The notes: generated by a model from the letters alone, not told the origin. A stretch of DNA of 24,560 bases from Treponema sp. (GCA_016293005.1 JAEDFA010000025.1:1-24560); one strand, 5' to 3'. Positions 6,760-15,861 are shown, counted from the stretch's first letter. Program-made: numbers and translations.

Positions 6760-8757
6760 TCAGCGTTTATCAAATTTTTCAAGTTCAAGAATCTGATCAC
6801 GGTACGCGGCGGCCTGTTCATATTCAAGACGCTCTGCACAATCTGACATTTCTTTTTTTAGGGCATCAATTAATTTTTTACGCTGTTTTTTATCAAAAAT
6901 ATTTGCGGATTTTTTAAGCGTTGAAATCGTCAATTTTGCATTTTCTTCAGCATCTTCTTTCTGATGCTCAAGAATATCCTGAATTTCTTTTTTGACAGTT
7001 TTCGGTTCAATTCCATGTGCTTTGTTATATGCTTCCTGAACAGAACGGCGGTGTTGTGTTTCATCGATTGCTTCTTTCATCGCCTCACTCATTCTGTCGG
7101 CATACATCACGACCATTCCGCTGGAATTTCTTGCGGCGCGACCGATAATCTGAATCAAAGAAGTTGCCGAACGCAAAAAACCGATTTTATCTGCATCTAA
7201 AAGCGCAATAAACGAAACTTCAGGAAGGTCAATTCCCTCGCGTAAAAGATTAATTCCGATTAAAACATCGATTTCTCCTGTTCGAAGCGATTTTAAAATT
7301 TCCACGCGCTCAAAAGTGTCGATTTCGGAGTGGATGTATTTTACTTTTAAATTCAATTCAGAAAGATAATCCGTTAAATCTTCTGCCATTTTTTTCGTCA
7401 GCGTCAGAACAAGGCTTCGTTCATTTTTTTCAATCCGTTCTTTTATTTCACGATAAATATCTTCCATTTGACCTTCTGTAGGACGAACTTCAACAATAGG
7501 ATCTAAAAGTCCTGTCGGACGGATGAGTTGTTCGACAACCTGAGTAGATTTTTCAATTTCTTCTTTACGCGGAGTTGCAGTAACATAAATTACCTGATTG
7601 AGCATCTTTGAAAATTCATCAAATTTTAATGGCCGATTATCAAGGGCACTTGGAAGTCTGAATCCAAAATCGACAAGATTCTGTTTACGGCTTCTGTCGC
7701 CTTCGTACATTGCACCAATCTGCGGAACTGAAACATGCGCTTCATCAATCATACACAGAAAATCAGACGGAAAATAATGCAAAAGAGTTGCAGGCGGCTC
7801 ACCTTTTTTTCGATTGGAAATCGGAGCTGAATAATTTTCAATTCCTGAGCAATATCCCATTTCTTTCATCATTTCAATGTCATAAGTTACGCGCGTTTTA
7901 AGCCGTTCAGCTTCAAACAGTTTTTTTTCTGCATTTAAAACTAAGAGCCGCTCATCAAGTTCTTTTTGAATTCTTTCAGTCGCAGAATAAAGTTCTTCTT
8001 TTGGAATTACGAAATTTTTTGCAGGATAAATAAAAGTTTCATCGAGTTCTTCAGTAATTTTACCGGAAACAACATTAAATCTTTTTATGGAAACAACTTC
8101 TTCCCAATCAAGTTCAATTCTGTACGCTTCATCAAATTCCATGTAAGGCGGATAAATTTCGATTATATCACCGCGAATTCTGAAATTTCCGCGTTCTAAA
8201 ACCATATCGTTTCTGTTATATTGAACCTGTGTAAGCGAAAGCGCAAGTTTATGAGTGTCTAAAACCGAACCTTTTTCAATGTGAACTCTCATGCTCTTGT
8301 AAAGTTCAGGAAGACCAAGACCGTAAATGCATGAAACAGTAGCAATTACAATTACATCACGACGCTCCATGAGGCTGTAAGTTGCTTTCATTTTCAACTG
8401 GTCAATCTCTTTATTAATGGAAGCATCTTTTTCGATATATAAATCACGAGCTGGAACATACGCTTCAGGCTGATAATAATCGTAATACGAAACAAAATAT
8501 TCAACCGCATTATTTGGAAAGAAAGATTTAAATTCCCGATAAAGCTGAGCCGAAAGAGTTTTATTGTGGCTTATTATTAAAGTCGGTTTCTGAACTTTCT
8601 CGATTATTTTTGCCATCGTAAAAGTTTTCCCAGAACCTGTAACGCCTTTTAAAGTCTGAAATTTATCACCACGCAAAACACCTTCGCTTAATTTTTCAAT
8701 CGCTTCACCCTGGTCTCCGCCTGGTTCAAACGGAGATTCTACAGAAAATTTTCGCAT
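6760..8757 (-). CDS. uvrB: excinuclease ABC subunit B
   Basis: Nucleotide excision repair damage-verification helicase that works with UvrA and UvrC. 665 residues, the normal length. Landmarks are PFEPGGDQ, Walker A GVTGSGKT (38-45), the beta-hairpin segment YYDYYQPEAYVP (91-102), MIDEAH (Walker B, near 335), YVTATP, the helicase motif VLIGINLLREGIDLPE, QIIGRAARN, and a C-terminal UVR motif (about 626-661) that contacts UvrC. The start ATG has AAGGTGG 6 nt upstream, located inside the last codons of the preceding phosphatase gene. Stop and start are separated by one base (TAATATG), indicating translational coupling as the third gene of the htrA-like operon. Confidence 0.97.
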   Translation of the reverse strand: MRKFSVESPFEPGGDQGEAIEKLSEGVLRGDKFQTLKGVTGSGKTFTMAKIIEKVQKPTLIISHNKTLSAQLYREFKSFFPNNAVEYFVSYYDYYQPEAYVPARDLYIEKDASINKEIDQLKMKATYSLMERRDVIVIATVSCIYGLGLPELYKSMRVHIEKGSVLDTHKLALSLTQVQYNRNDMVLERGNFRIRGDIIEIYPPYMEFDEAYRIELDWEEVVSIKRFNVVSGKITEELDETFIYPAKNFVIPKEELYSATERIQKELDERLLVLNAEKKLFEAERLKTRVTYDIEMMKEMGYCSGIENYSAPISNRKKGEPPATLLHYFPSDFLCMIDEAHVSVPQIGAMYEGDRSRKQNLVDFGFRLPSALDNRPLKFDEFSKMLNQVIYVTATPRKEEIEKSTQVVEQLIRPTGLLDPIVEVRPTEGQMEDIYREIKERIEKNERSLVLTLTKKMAEDLTDYLSELNLKVKYIHSEIDTFERVEILKSLRTGEIDVLIGINLLREGIDLPEVSFIALLDADKIGFLRSATSLIQIIGRAARNSSGMVVMYADRMSEAMKEAIDETQHRRSVQEAYNKAHGIEPKTVKKEIQDILEHQKEDAEENAKLTISTLKKSANIFDKKQRKKLIDALKKEMSDCAERLEYEQAAAYRDQILELEKFDKR

Positions 8758-8758
8758 A

Positions 8759-10660
8759 TTAAACCACCTTTTTTACAAATTCATCGATTTGAGATTCTGA
8801 AAGAACACGAGATTTCACAAAATGATCTTTTAAGAGTTTTTTAAAATCAATATTCTCATCAAATTCTGGAAGCGCAAGAAGCGTCTGAATTGATTTTCTA
8901 ATGCAAAACGGACCGCGATATTCTAAAAGCCCCATATTAATAGAAGAACAATAATCGTTTTCAACACTACGCCAGGACGCTCCGCACAAAAGCGAAAGAA
9001 CTGCCGAAACAACACCTGTTCTATCAGTTCCGATTGCGCAATGAATTAAAAAATTCCCCGAATTCAAATTTATGAATTCCACGATTTTTTTGATTCCCTC
9101 TGCAAAAACAATAGAATCTGGATTTTCATAGCACACAGAATAACTCAACTGCGTAACATAAAGAATTTTTTTGTTTTCGATAATCTTTTCATAAAAAGAA
9201 GGCATTCCGTAAGTAGGGCTTTGAAGAGAATCATCTGAAAGATTTATATCGCATGAAATTTTATTTTCTTCGCAAAGTTTCCATAAAGACTCAAGACGAC
9301 TTTTACTTGTGTCAGAAATATTTTTTTTATCGTCCTTGTATGGATGAAAAGAGCGGAACAGATGATTCGTTCCCGGAAGTTTTCTGAAATTTGAAATCTG
9401 CATTTGTCCGTCTTTTGTAGAAAGATCAAAATCTGAAAGTTTCTTAACGAATTTTGCTTTTGAAAGGAGAGAAGTAATTTTTTTCTCATTTTGAAACGAA
9501 TAAATCAAAACTAAAAACTTTTTTCCGGGAGAAGACTCGTTAAATTTCTGATAAATATAGCCGTCTGGAACAAAATCTGGCGGCAAAATCATTTTTCCAT
9601 CAGCTTTAAAATTGTAACTCGGCTGCCCGGACTGATTTACGGAAGAAAGATTTTTGTAATTTGCATAACAGAACCAGAATCCTCTTTCATCGTAAAAAAG
9701 ATTTATATGCTCGCCTGAATAAATTCCGTCATGATCGTTAATCCCTGAATTAAAACACGCCTGAAGCGAATTCAGTTTTTTTTGATATAATTTTTCGCTG
9801 AACAAAAGAACAAAACGTTTTTTTTCAGGTTCATCTTTAAAACATTTTAAAAATTCCTGTTCTGACGGATAAAAATCAAGTTTCTTAATATTTTTTTCAT
9901 GATTTTTCTTTTCAAAAACGAATTTTGTTGATTTTCCTTCTTCTATCAAAATTTCTTCTGAAGCAATAATGTTTTTTTTATCATCGAGAAGAAAGATTTC
10001 TTTATAACCTGGACAAATTCCAGAAATTTTTACAGAATCAGTTTCAATTTTTTCAGGAAGAGAAAGAAAATCGTTTACATAAACATAAAAACCGCCTTCA
10101 ATTTTAGAAGAAACATACACTTCTCCCGGCAAAAGAACATAATCACTTTTTGTTCTTCCGTACGGAAAAGAAAATCCTTTAAGTTCGCCCGAAAGTTTAT
10201 TTATGTCAAAAAGGCAAAAATCACACGAAGAATCCACTGCATTTTTGATTACAGAAAATCTTCCGTCAAGAAAAAGTTCATTCAAATCAAAAATGTTTAA
10301 AATTTCATATAAAACAGATGCAAACGGTGTTTCATTTTTTTCTGGAGCAATAGAAATTTTTTCTTTTTTCTCAGAATCAAAAATCGAACGAAGAAGAAAT
10401 TTTTTTACAGAATTTTCATTTTCATCAAAAAATTCTACAGAAGCGATACTTTTCTTTTCACAAAGAATTTTTTCAAAAACTACAGAAATCTCTTCATCAT
10501 CGCTAAAATCTTTTTTCCAGACGATTTTTTCGATTTTTTCCGATAAACCGGAATAAGAAATATAAATTTTTGCATATTTTATCGGGAAAAATTTTACATC
10601 AGGCGTAAAATGCGGAAATTTAAATTTCACCTCAACTGAACAAAACAATTGTTTTTTCAT
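8759..10660 (-). CDS. large protein with C-terminal tyrosine-phosphatase domain
   Basis: 633 residues. The C-terminal ~200 residues are a PTP/DSP-type phosphatase: FRSFHPY, then IHCAIGTDRTGV, containing the CX5R signature with nucleophile C541 and its arginine six residues on, as in the bacterial Tyr_phosphatase_3-like group. The first ~420 residues match nothing I recognise. They are Lys/Glu/Ser/Phe-rich and beta-strand-like, with no signal peptide or membrane segment, so the protein is probably cytoplasmic. The ATG at 10660 is preferred over an in-frame TTG at 10678 that would overlap the upstream gene; neither has a strong SD. It lies 7 nt after the htrA-like gene and 1 nt before uvrB. The substrate (phosphotyrosine protein, phosphoinositide or other phospho-ester) cannot be told from sequence. 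Confidence 0.75.
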   Translation of the reverse strand: MKKQLFCSVEVKFKFPHFTPDVKFFPIKYAKIYISYSGLSEKIEKIVWKKDFSDDEEISVVFEKILCEKKSIASVEFFDENENSVKKFLLRSIFDSEKKEKISIAPEKNETPFASVLYEILNIFDLNELFLDGRFSVIKNAVDSSCDFCLFDINKLSGELKGFSFPYGRTKSDYVLLPGEVYVSSKIEGGFYVYVNDFLSLPEKIETDSVKISGICPGYKEIFLLDDKKNIIASEEILIEEGKSTKFVFEKKNHEKNIKKLDFYPSEQEFLKCFKDEPEKKRFVLLFSEKLYQKKLNSLQACFNSGINDHDGIYSGEHINLFYDERGFWFCYANYKNLSSVNQSGQPSYNFKADGKMILPPDFVPDGYIYQKFNESSPGKKFLVLIYSFQNEKKITSLLSKAKFVKKLSDFDLSTKDGQMQISNFRKLPGTNHLFRSFHPYKDDKKNISDTSKSRLESLWKLCEENKISCDINLSDDSLQSPTYGMPSFYEKIIENKKILYVTQLSYSVCYENPDSIVFAEGIKKIVEFINLNSGNFLIHCAIGTDRTGVVSAVLSLLCGASWRSVENDYCSSINMGLLEYRGPFCIRKSIQTLLALPEFDENIDFKKLLKDHFVKSRVLSESQIDEFVKKVV

Positions 10661-10667
10661 AATTAAA

Positions 10668-11900
10668 TTATTCTGCAAGAACGACTGTAAATTTCAAATC
10701 TTTTTTATCTCTATGAACCGTAACAGAAATTTCATCGCCAGGAAGTTTATTTTCTAAAACTGAATAATAATCTGCAATCGACATAATCGAAATTCCGTCT
10801 ATCTGCGTAATAATGTCTCCACCTAAATAAATTATTGAAGCATTATATCGAACTGCTTTTGTTCCGCCTTTAAGACCTGATTTTTCAGCATTTCCGCCTT
10901 TTACAACTTGAGAAACTAAAAGACCTCGATTGATGTCAAGTCCTGCGTAAAGCGCAATTCTATTTGTAAGCTGAACTACCTGAATTTCCATAGTTCCGCG
11001 TCTCACTTTTCCGTATCTCATTAAATCTCTTGCAACCCTGACAGCTGTTTCTGAAGGAACTGCAAACCCGATTCCTGCATTGCTTCCGCTCGAAGAATAA
11101 ATCATCGTGTTGATTCCAATCATTTTTCCGCTTGAAGTAAGCAAAGGTCCGCCTGAATTTCCGGGGTTAATTGCAGAATCAGTCTGAATCATATTCCGGA
11201 TTATTCTGTCATTTGAATTTTTTATAGGTCGACCTAAAGCGGAAATTATTCCAGTTGTCATAGTTCTGTCTAAACCGTAAGGATTTCCGATTGCAATTAC
11301 GCGCTGACCAACTTTTAACTTTGTAGAATCCCCGAATGGAATCGTTTTTAACTGCATTCCTTCCGGCGGATCAAATTTTATAACCGCAAGATCACTATCT
11401 TTATCAAGCCCCACAATTTTTGCTTCAAACTGAGTTCCATCCGAAAGTGAAACATAAATTTTTGAAGCATTATTCACGACATGAACATTTGTAAGAACAT
11501 AACCGTTTTTGTCGATAATTGAACCAGAACCGCTTCCACCGTCTTCAACAACAGGCTCTAAAAACCAGTTTACACCAACAACCTGCGTATTTATATTTAC
11601 AACCGCTTCATTGCAAAGATTGTAGACATTTATATTTTGTATTTCTTCCTGAGTATAGCCTTCATTTTTTGAATTTGACGAAATGACAGAATCAGACTCA
11701 CTATTTTCTGAAGTGATTTTAAGAATATTTTCATCAGACACGGGATTTTCAACAGAATTTTCGAAAGAAACAGTCGCCTTTGTTTCTACAGATTTTTTTT
11801 CAGCAAAGAAAAATTTTGAAAGCGCGAACGCAAAAACCGCCCCCAGAACTAGAGTACACACCGAAAAAAAGATAACCTGATTTTTTGTATAAAGTTTCAT
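10668..11900 (-). CDS. HtrA/DegP-type membrane-anchored serine protease
   Basis: Envelope quality-control protease of the trypsin-fold HtrA family, 410 residues. A hydrophobic segment at 9-30 without an obvious cleavage site suggests an inner-membrane anchor facing the periplasm, as in DegS-like proteins. A Ser/Glu-rich linker follows to about residue 85. The catalytic triad is intact: H140 in VLTNVHVV, D170 in DKDSDLAV and S249 in NPGNSGGP. One PDZ domain follows (about 300-408), so the architecture is protease plus single PDZ rather than the two PDZ domains of DegP. It is first in an operon with the phosphatase-like gene and uvrB. A promoter abuts the ATG and there is no SD. The symbol is withheld because htrA, degP and degS are not distinguishable here. 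Confidence 0.93.
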   Translation of the reverse strand: MKLYTKNQVIFFSVCTLVLGAVFAFALSKFFFAEKKSVETKATVSFENSVENPVSDENILKITSENSESDSVISSNSKNEGYTQEEIQNINVYNLCNEAVVNINTQVVGVNWFLEPVVEDGGSGSGSIIDKNGYVLTNVHVVNNASKIYVSLSDGTQFEAKIVGLDKDSDLAVIKFDPPEGMQLKTIPFGDSTKLKVGQRVIAIGNPYGLDRTMTTGIISALGRPIKNSNDRIIRNMIQTDSAINPGNSGGPLLTSSGKMIGINTMIYSSSGSNAGIGFAVPSETAVRVARDLMRYGKVRRGTMEIQVVQLTNRIALYAGLDINRGLLVSQVVKGGNAEKSGLKGGTKAVRYNASIIYLGGDIITQIDGISIMSIADYYSVLENKLPGDEISVTVHRDKKDLKFTVVLAE

Positions 11901-11906
11901 AAAACA

Positions 11907-11935
11907 ATCTTACAGTTTTTAGGCGTTCAGTTCAA
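11907..11935 (-). promoter_or_regulatory. possible htrA-like gene promoter, leaderless
   Basis: On the minus strand TTGAAC (11935-11930), a 17-nt spacer and TAAGAT (11912-11907) end 6 nt before the ATG at 11900. No Shine-Dalgarno is present. Spacing from -10 to start codon equals that of pyk. Confidence 0.4.
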
Positions 11936-11960
11936 TCTGAAATCTGCCATGTGTTATGAT

Positions 11961-11989
11961 TCAATTCAAGACCTTGAAATTAGATAATT
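11961..11989 (+). promoter_or_regulatory. possible promoter for the 12009 gene
   Basis: TTCAAT (11961-11966), 17 nt, then GATAAT (11984-11989), a 5/6 match to the -10 consensus. The expected start is near 11996, giving a leader of about a dozen bases without a convincing SD. Confidence 0.35.
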
Positions 11990-12008
11990 TTTAAACTAAA
12001 ATTAAAGA

Positions 12009-13550
12009 ATGGATACAGAAAAAAAGTCATCGCACAATTTTTTCAAAGATTTATTTTCAAATCTGTTCGGTTCAAAAGACGAAGAATCTGAAAAGCGCAG
12101 AAAAATCAAGTCAATCTCTAAAAAATTTAACAAATCAAAATACAACAAATACTATAAATTCAGTTCAAACGAAATATCGCCTTCGTTCCCAAAACTTTTT
12201 TACGACATTTACAAAATAATTCTTCCATCACAAAGGATGTTTGAATCTTACAAAAATCCGGGAATTTTCAAAAAAATCGTAATACATCACTTCATTCCGG
12301 ACGATTTAAAACAAATTGAAGCCTCCTTAACAGAAGAAAATTTAAAATCTCTTGCAAAAGAAATTCCTATCAACCATCTTAAAACAACTGCCGAAGAGCG
12401 TCTTACGGCATTTAATGACTTTTTCACTGCCGAAATCGTATCAAAAATTGAAACTACCTACAAACAATTGATGGCTTTTAAAGATTTCTGCGAATTCGAC
12501 TACTTTTTCATGTTAAAAAAATTCAACAAGTCACTTTCAGAATCAAACATAAATCAAATTTCATCATTTGACAAAATCAGTGCAGAATACATCGCAGACG
12601 ACATCAAGGATTTTGCAGACATAATTTATTCAATGCCAGATTTTCAAGACTGGACAGAACTTTTTGAAATTTTAAAATACATGAAAACTTCTTCTTCAAT
12701 TGCTCCGTCAACCTGGAAAAAAATCATCACAAAAATTACTTCCTTACGCCTTTCAAACGCACTTCAGATGATGATTCAAATGATTACAAACGACCCAAAT
12801 TATGTAATCGTAAAAAAAGAACCTGTTCAGCCTATAACAGAACGCTATCTTGAAACAATGAGAGCAGAAACTACATCTGTAATTTCAAAATTAGTTACAC
12901 AGGACAAATTAAACAAAACTTCCGCTTCCCTCTCAGAATTATTCGGAAACAATTCTGTTCAACTTTTAAAATATTACACAGAAGAAACATCTCAGGAGCT
13001 AAAATCAAAACAGCTTTCACCATTTTCTTACTGCAACGCCTTAAATTATTTAAAAGCTTTCATGATTTACATCGCAAAATCAGAACTTCGGGATTTTTAC
13101 GACATAATTATTGTGCGGGGAAAATGGGAATCCCCAGTTTTATGTGCACCAGTTTCAAATGCCTATCACAGTCTCACTTTCGTAAGCGATAAAATCACGA
13201 TGTTCGACGAAGAACTTGCAGAAACAAAGCCTACAGGAATGAAAATCAAAAACCTTCTTCCAAAAGCAGCAAGAGATAATTCTTCACGCAACATAATCAA
13301 CAGAGTAGTTTCAGATACAAACAACATGGCATTCGAAATCATAAATACAACTATGCGGAACATAATAATAATCGGAAAAATAATCAAAAGCCTTGTAGAC
13401 GATTTATCAAAACCAAAACCAGAAATGCTTACAAACTGGCACGAAGTCGAACATTTTTGCGAAGAACCAATGCGTCCATACCTCATAAAACTGTACAAAA
13501 AAATTTATCAATTCAATGTGTTAATTCAGTCAAACATCGCAAAAGAATAA
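12009..13550 (+). CDS. conserved spirochaete-type protein of unknown function
   Basis: 513 residues without signal peptide or membrane span. The N-terminus is highly charged (FLFGSKDEESEKRRK-like, Lys/Ser-rich to about 45), then a mostly helical body rich in Phe, Tyr, Ile and Lys. It resembles the DUF5312 proteins I recall from Treponema and Borrelia; this is recollection, not a search result. No catalytic motif is evident. Notable segments are VRGKWESPVLCAP and a late methionine/isoleucine-rich helix around NIIIIGKIIKSLVDDLSKP. It is divergent from the htrA-like gene and ends 18 nt from the stop of a gene on the other strand. It is a single-gene transcription unit by position. The ATG is weakly supported (TAAAGA just before it). 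Confidence 0.8.
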   Translation: MDTEKKSSHNFFKDLFSNLFGSKDEESEKRRKIKSISKKFNKSKYNKYYKFSSNEISPSFPKLFYDIYKIILPSQRMFESYKNPGIFKKIVIHHFIPDDLKQIEASLTEENLKSLAKEIPINHLKTTAEERLTAFNDFFTAEIVSKIETTYKQLMAFKDFCEFDYFFMLKKFNKSLSESNINQISSFDKISAEYIADDIKDFADIIYSMPDFQDWTELFEILKYMKTSSSIAPSTWKKIITKITSLRLSNALQMMIQMITNDPNYVIVKKEPVQPITERYLETMRAETTSVISKLVTQDKLNKTSASLSELFGNNSVQLLKYYTEETSQELKSKQLSPFSYCNALNYLKAFMIYIAKSELRDFYDIIIVRGKWESPVLCAPVSNAYHSLTFVSDKITMFDEELAETKPTGMKIKNLLPKAARDNSSRNIINRVVSDTNNMAFEIINTTMRNIIIIGKIIKSLVDDLSKPKPEMLTNWHEVEHFCEEPMRPYLIKLYKKIYQFNVLIQSNIAKE

Positions 13551-13568
13551 AAATCCGTTTTATTGTGA

Positions 13569-14168
13569 TTAAAATTTTTTAAAAGGCAAAGGAATTTCAA
13601 CCGAAAAATTGTCGGAAATGTCTTCTGAAGGCTTTTTAAAATCGCAGACATGATTTAACTCGATAAGGCATTCTTCCTGAAATTCATCGTTATGACCGGG
13701 AGATTTTAAATCGATATTGGAAACTAAAACTGTATCTTCACAAATATCTTTTTTATCTTCTTGAACTGAAAAACAGCTTTCTTCATCTTCCGGACATTCT
13801 TCAAGAGGAATTAAATCTTCATCATCTAAAGAAGGTAAAACTTCCAGTTCTTCAAGAAACGCATCCTCTGAATCATTTTCCTTAAAATTATAAGCTTTAA
13901 AAGTTCCGTAAGAAGCAAAATCAGATTTTTTTTGCGTCAAAACTTTTTTTTCGGATTCGTTTAAAACAAAAATAAGAAGAACAAGCAGAAAAACTGAAAA
14001 AAATATTTGAAAAATATAAAAGAATTTCACGGATAAAGGCAAACTGAAAAAATTAAAATTTAGAGAATTTTCACGAACAAATAATTTTATGAAAAGAAAA
14101 AGGGAGAAAATCAAAAATGTTACAGAAAAAGTTTTTAAAATCTTTTTACAGCTTTTAAATTTCATCAT
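13569..14168 (-). CDS. small acidic membrane protein, unknown
   Basis: 199 residues. Two hydrophobic spans (about 10-28 and 47-66), joined by a short loop, are followed by a strongly acidic, Glu/Asp/Ser-rich tail of about 130 residues, including LEELEVLPSLDDEDLIPLEE, with no structured motif. The spans place the N-terminus and the tail on the same side of the membrane, probably cytoplasmic given the Lys-rich ends. The start has two consecutive ATGs and no SD. The composition looks coding (long, uninterrupted, coherent topology), but I recognise no family. It stands alone between genes on the opposite strand. Confidence 0.65.
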   Translation of the reverse strand: MMKFKSCKKILKTFSVTFLIFSLFLFIKLFVRENSLNFNFFSLPLSVKFFYIFQIFFSVFLLVLLIFVLNESEKKVLTQKKSDFASYGTFKAYNFKENDSEDAFLEELEVLPSLDDEDLIPLEECPEDEESCFSVQEDKKDICEDTVLVSNIDLKSPGHNDEFQEECLIELNHVCDFKKPSEDISDNFSVEIPLPFKKF

Positions 14169-14292
14169 TTTTCAAAAATCACGCAGTTTTATTAAAAAAA
14201 TCTTGAAAAATCGCCAAAACGAATTTTTCACGCCACTTGTCTTTAAAGCGTTTCTTGCCTTAAATCTCTTAATGATATAAATTATAAACTAT

Positions 14293-14799
14293 ATGGGCAA
14301 ATTTTCAAACGAAAAAAAAATTAATTCCATAAATAAAATTCTTTCAATAATTTTATCAATACTCTTTTTCATTTTTCTATTTATGGCAGTCACGGCCTTT
14401 ATTTCAGTAAAAACAAGGGCAAAAAAAAATCTTCAAAATGAAAAAACACAGCAAGAAATTTCAGAATCTAACGACGACTCTCTCAAAGTTTTTGCAGGTC
14501 TTGGAAGAATCAGGTGTTCTTTAATGCCTGAAGGAGATACGGATGTAAGATGCCCGGTTATAATTTCACCGTGGTTTAATTACGACAAAAACGACATTCA
14601 ATTTTATGAAGAACTTTCTAAAAAAGCCCCTCTTTTTAAATCCTTGATTTCTTCGTATTTTGCAAACGGAACAAAAGCTCATTTTCAAAAAATCGGTGAA
14701 GAGCAGGTGAAAAAAGAAATTCTTTCAATTTTAAATGAACATCTTGTGCTCGGAAAAATCGACGAACTGTTTTTTTCTGAATATATTTTTCTATTTTAA
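14293..14799 (+). CDS. FliL-like single-span membrane protein
   Basis: 168 residues: a short Lys-rich N-terminus, one membrane span (about 17-40), a charged linker and a periplasmic domain. The domain starts with an FAGLGRIRCSLM-like strand and ends with VKKEILSILNEHLVLGKIDELFFSEYIF. That terminal pattern (helix, hydrophobic G-x-I-D-x-L-x-F-x-E strand) is the typical end of FliL, the stator-associated flagellar protein. No other flagellar gene is nearby, so it may be a paralogue with a different role; assignment is by pattern only. The ATG has no SD, but TATAAA boxes lie at 14276-14281 and 14283-14288, giving at most a very short leader. Confidence 0.6.
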   Translation: MGKFSNEKKINSINKILSIILSILFFIFLFMAVTAFISVKTRAKKNLQNEKTQQEISESNDDSLKVFAGLGRIRCSLMPEGDTDVRCPVIISPWFNYDKNDIQFYEELSKKAPLFKSLISSYFANGTKAHFQKIGEEQVKKEILSILNEHLVLGKIDELFFSEYIFLF

Positions 14800-14857
14800 T
14801 GAAACTTTTTATAAAAAAAACAGTCTAAACTATAAACGGGCCACAAAAAAGTATAAA

Positions 14858-14876
14858 TGTTGAATCAAATTCAGCA
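14858..14876 (+). other. small hairpin in leader of sigma-factor operon
   Basis: TGTTGAAT (14858-14865) pairs with ATTCAGCA (14869-14876), including one G-T pair, around a 3-nt loop. It lies between a possible -10 (TATAAA, 14831-14836) and the start codon at 14925, in a leader of about 85 nt. No known riboswitch is recognised and its role is uncertain. Confidence 0.3.
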
Positions 14877-14924
14877 CGACACTTCTTTTCAGGCACCCTT
14901 TAAAAACTAACAGAAGGATTAATA

Positions 14925-15314
14925 ATGGACAACGAAATTTCTCAAATCTCACAGGAAATTGTTACATCAGAATCGGCTCAGATAATTTTTTCTGTCGTTC
15001 CTATCGTCGGAATTGTAATCGGCGGAATTACAATTTTTTTCTATCTTCTCTGGCGTCATCACGAAATAAAACTCCAGATTAAAACCGGAACTTTTGTCCC
15101 TGCAAAATTCAATCTCAAAATTTTTTCACTGCTTGCGGGACTGCTTCTTACGGCAATCGGAATAATGCTCACTGTAGTTTTTGCAATCGCAGACGGCTTT
15201 AAATATTCAATTCTTGCGGGCCTTCTTCCTCTTGCCATGGGATTAAGTTTACTTTTATTCTATAAAATATATCCGGAATTCCACAAAGAGAATGACACCA
15301 GTTCAAACAGCTGA
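14925..15314 (+). CDS. small membrane protein of the ECF sigma operon
   Basis: 129 residues with three predicted membrane spans (about 20-43, 64-88, 93-113), a short polar loop HHEIKLQIKTGTF between the first two and a charged tail. It resembles the small DUF6249-type membrane proteins often found beside ECF sigma factors; this is a pattern memory and not a search. AAGGA lies 8 nt before the ATG. Its last 23 bases overlap the sigma-factor gene in another frame, so the two are co-expressed and probably coupled. A role in sensing or in membrane tethering of the anti-sigma system is inference. Confidence 0.7.
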   Translation: MDNEISQISQEIVTSESAQIIFSVVPIVGIVIGGITIFFYLLWRHHEIKLQIKTGTFVPAKFNLKIFSLLAGLLLTAIGIMLTVVFAIADGFKYSILAGLLPLAMGLSLLLFYKIYPEFHKENDTSSNS

Positions 15315-15861
15315 ATCTAACTCGATTCAGGTAAAATTAAGGGATTTTGCACTCATAAAAAAGATTCTCAAAGGCGACAAAGATTCTTTTGCAAAACTGA
15401 TGACGCATTATAAAAACAGAATTTTTGTTTTCGGAAAAAGTTTTTTCCACAACGATGAAGATGCAAACGATTTCGTTCAAGATGTTTTCCTTAAAGTGTT
15501 TTTGAATTTAAAATCTTTCAAATGGAAAGCATCTTTTTCAACATGGCTTATGAGAATCGCTTATACAACAGCAATAAATTCAGTTACTCGCAAAAAAGAA
15601 TATCTTTCACTTGCAGAAGATTTTGACATTCCTTCCATAGAATTAACCCCGGAAGAAGCAGAACTTCAGAAACTTACAAAACAAGCGGTAAATGAAGCTG
15701 TAAAATCGCTCCCTGAAAAATACGCAATCGTAATTGATATGTATTTCTTTTACGATATTCCGTATCTTCAAATCAGCGACATTACAAAACTTCCTGTAAA
15801 TACAATAAAATCACATATTTTCAGGGCAAAAAAAATCCTAAAAGAAAAACTTGAAATGTAG
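15292..15861 (+). CDS. ECF-family RNA polymerase sigma factor
   Basis: 189 residues, the normal ECF size. Region 2 (about 41-103) contains DANDFVQDVFLKVFLNL and FSTWLMRIAYTTAINS, the core-binding and -10-recognition segment. Region 4 (about 133-188) contains SLPEKYAIVIDMYFFYDIPY, then the helix-turn-helix LQISDITKLPVNTIKSHIFR. There is no region 3, as expected for group 4 factors. It overlaps the preceding membrane-protein gene by 23 nt and is followed 32 nt later by a zinc-type anti-sigma gene, the standard arrangement for a stress- or envelope-responsive sigma/anti-sigma module. The regulon is unknown. Confidence 0.93.
   Translation: MTPVQTAESNSIQVKLRDFALIKKILKGDKDSFAKLMTHYKNRIFVFGKSFFHNDEDANDFVQDVFLKVFLNLKSFKWKASFSTWLMRIAYTTAINSVTRKKEYLSLAEDFDIPSIELTPEEAELQKLTKQAVNEAVKSLPEKYAIVIDMYFFYDIPYLQISDITKLPVNTIKSHIFRAKKILKEKLEM

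Noticed and set aside
13166..13498. Minus-strand 110-codon frame inside the 12009-13550 gene
   Set aside because: It is entirely antisense to a longer frame with coherent composition, and has no SD or recognisable motif.
14089..14280. Plus-strand 63-codon frame between the acidic membrane protein and the FliL-like gene
   Set aside because: It overlaps the first membrane span of the opposite-strand gene, has no SD, is poly-Lys/Phe-rich low-complexity sequence and resembles no family.
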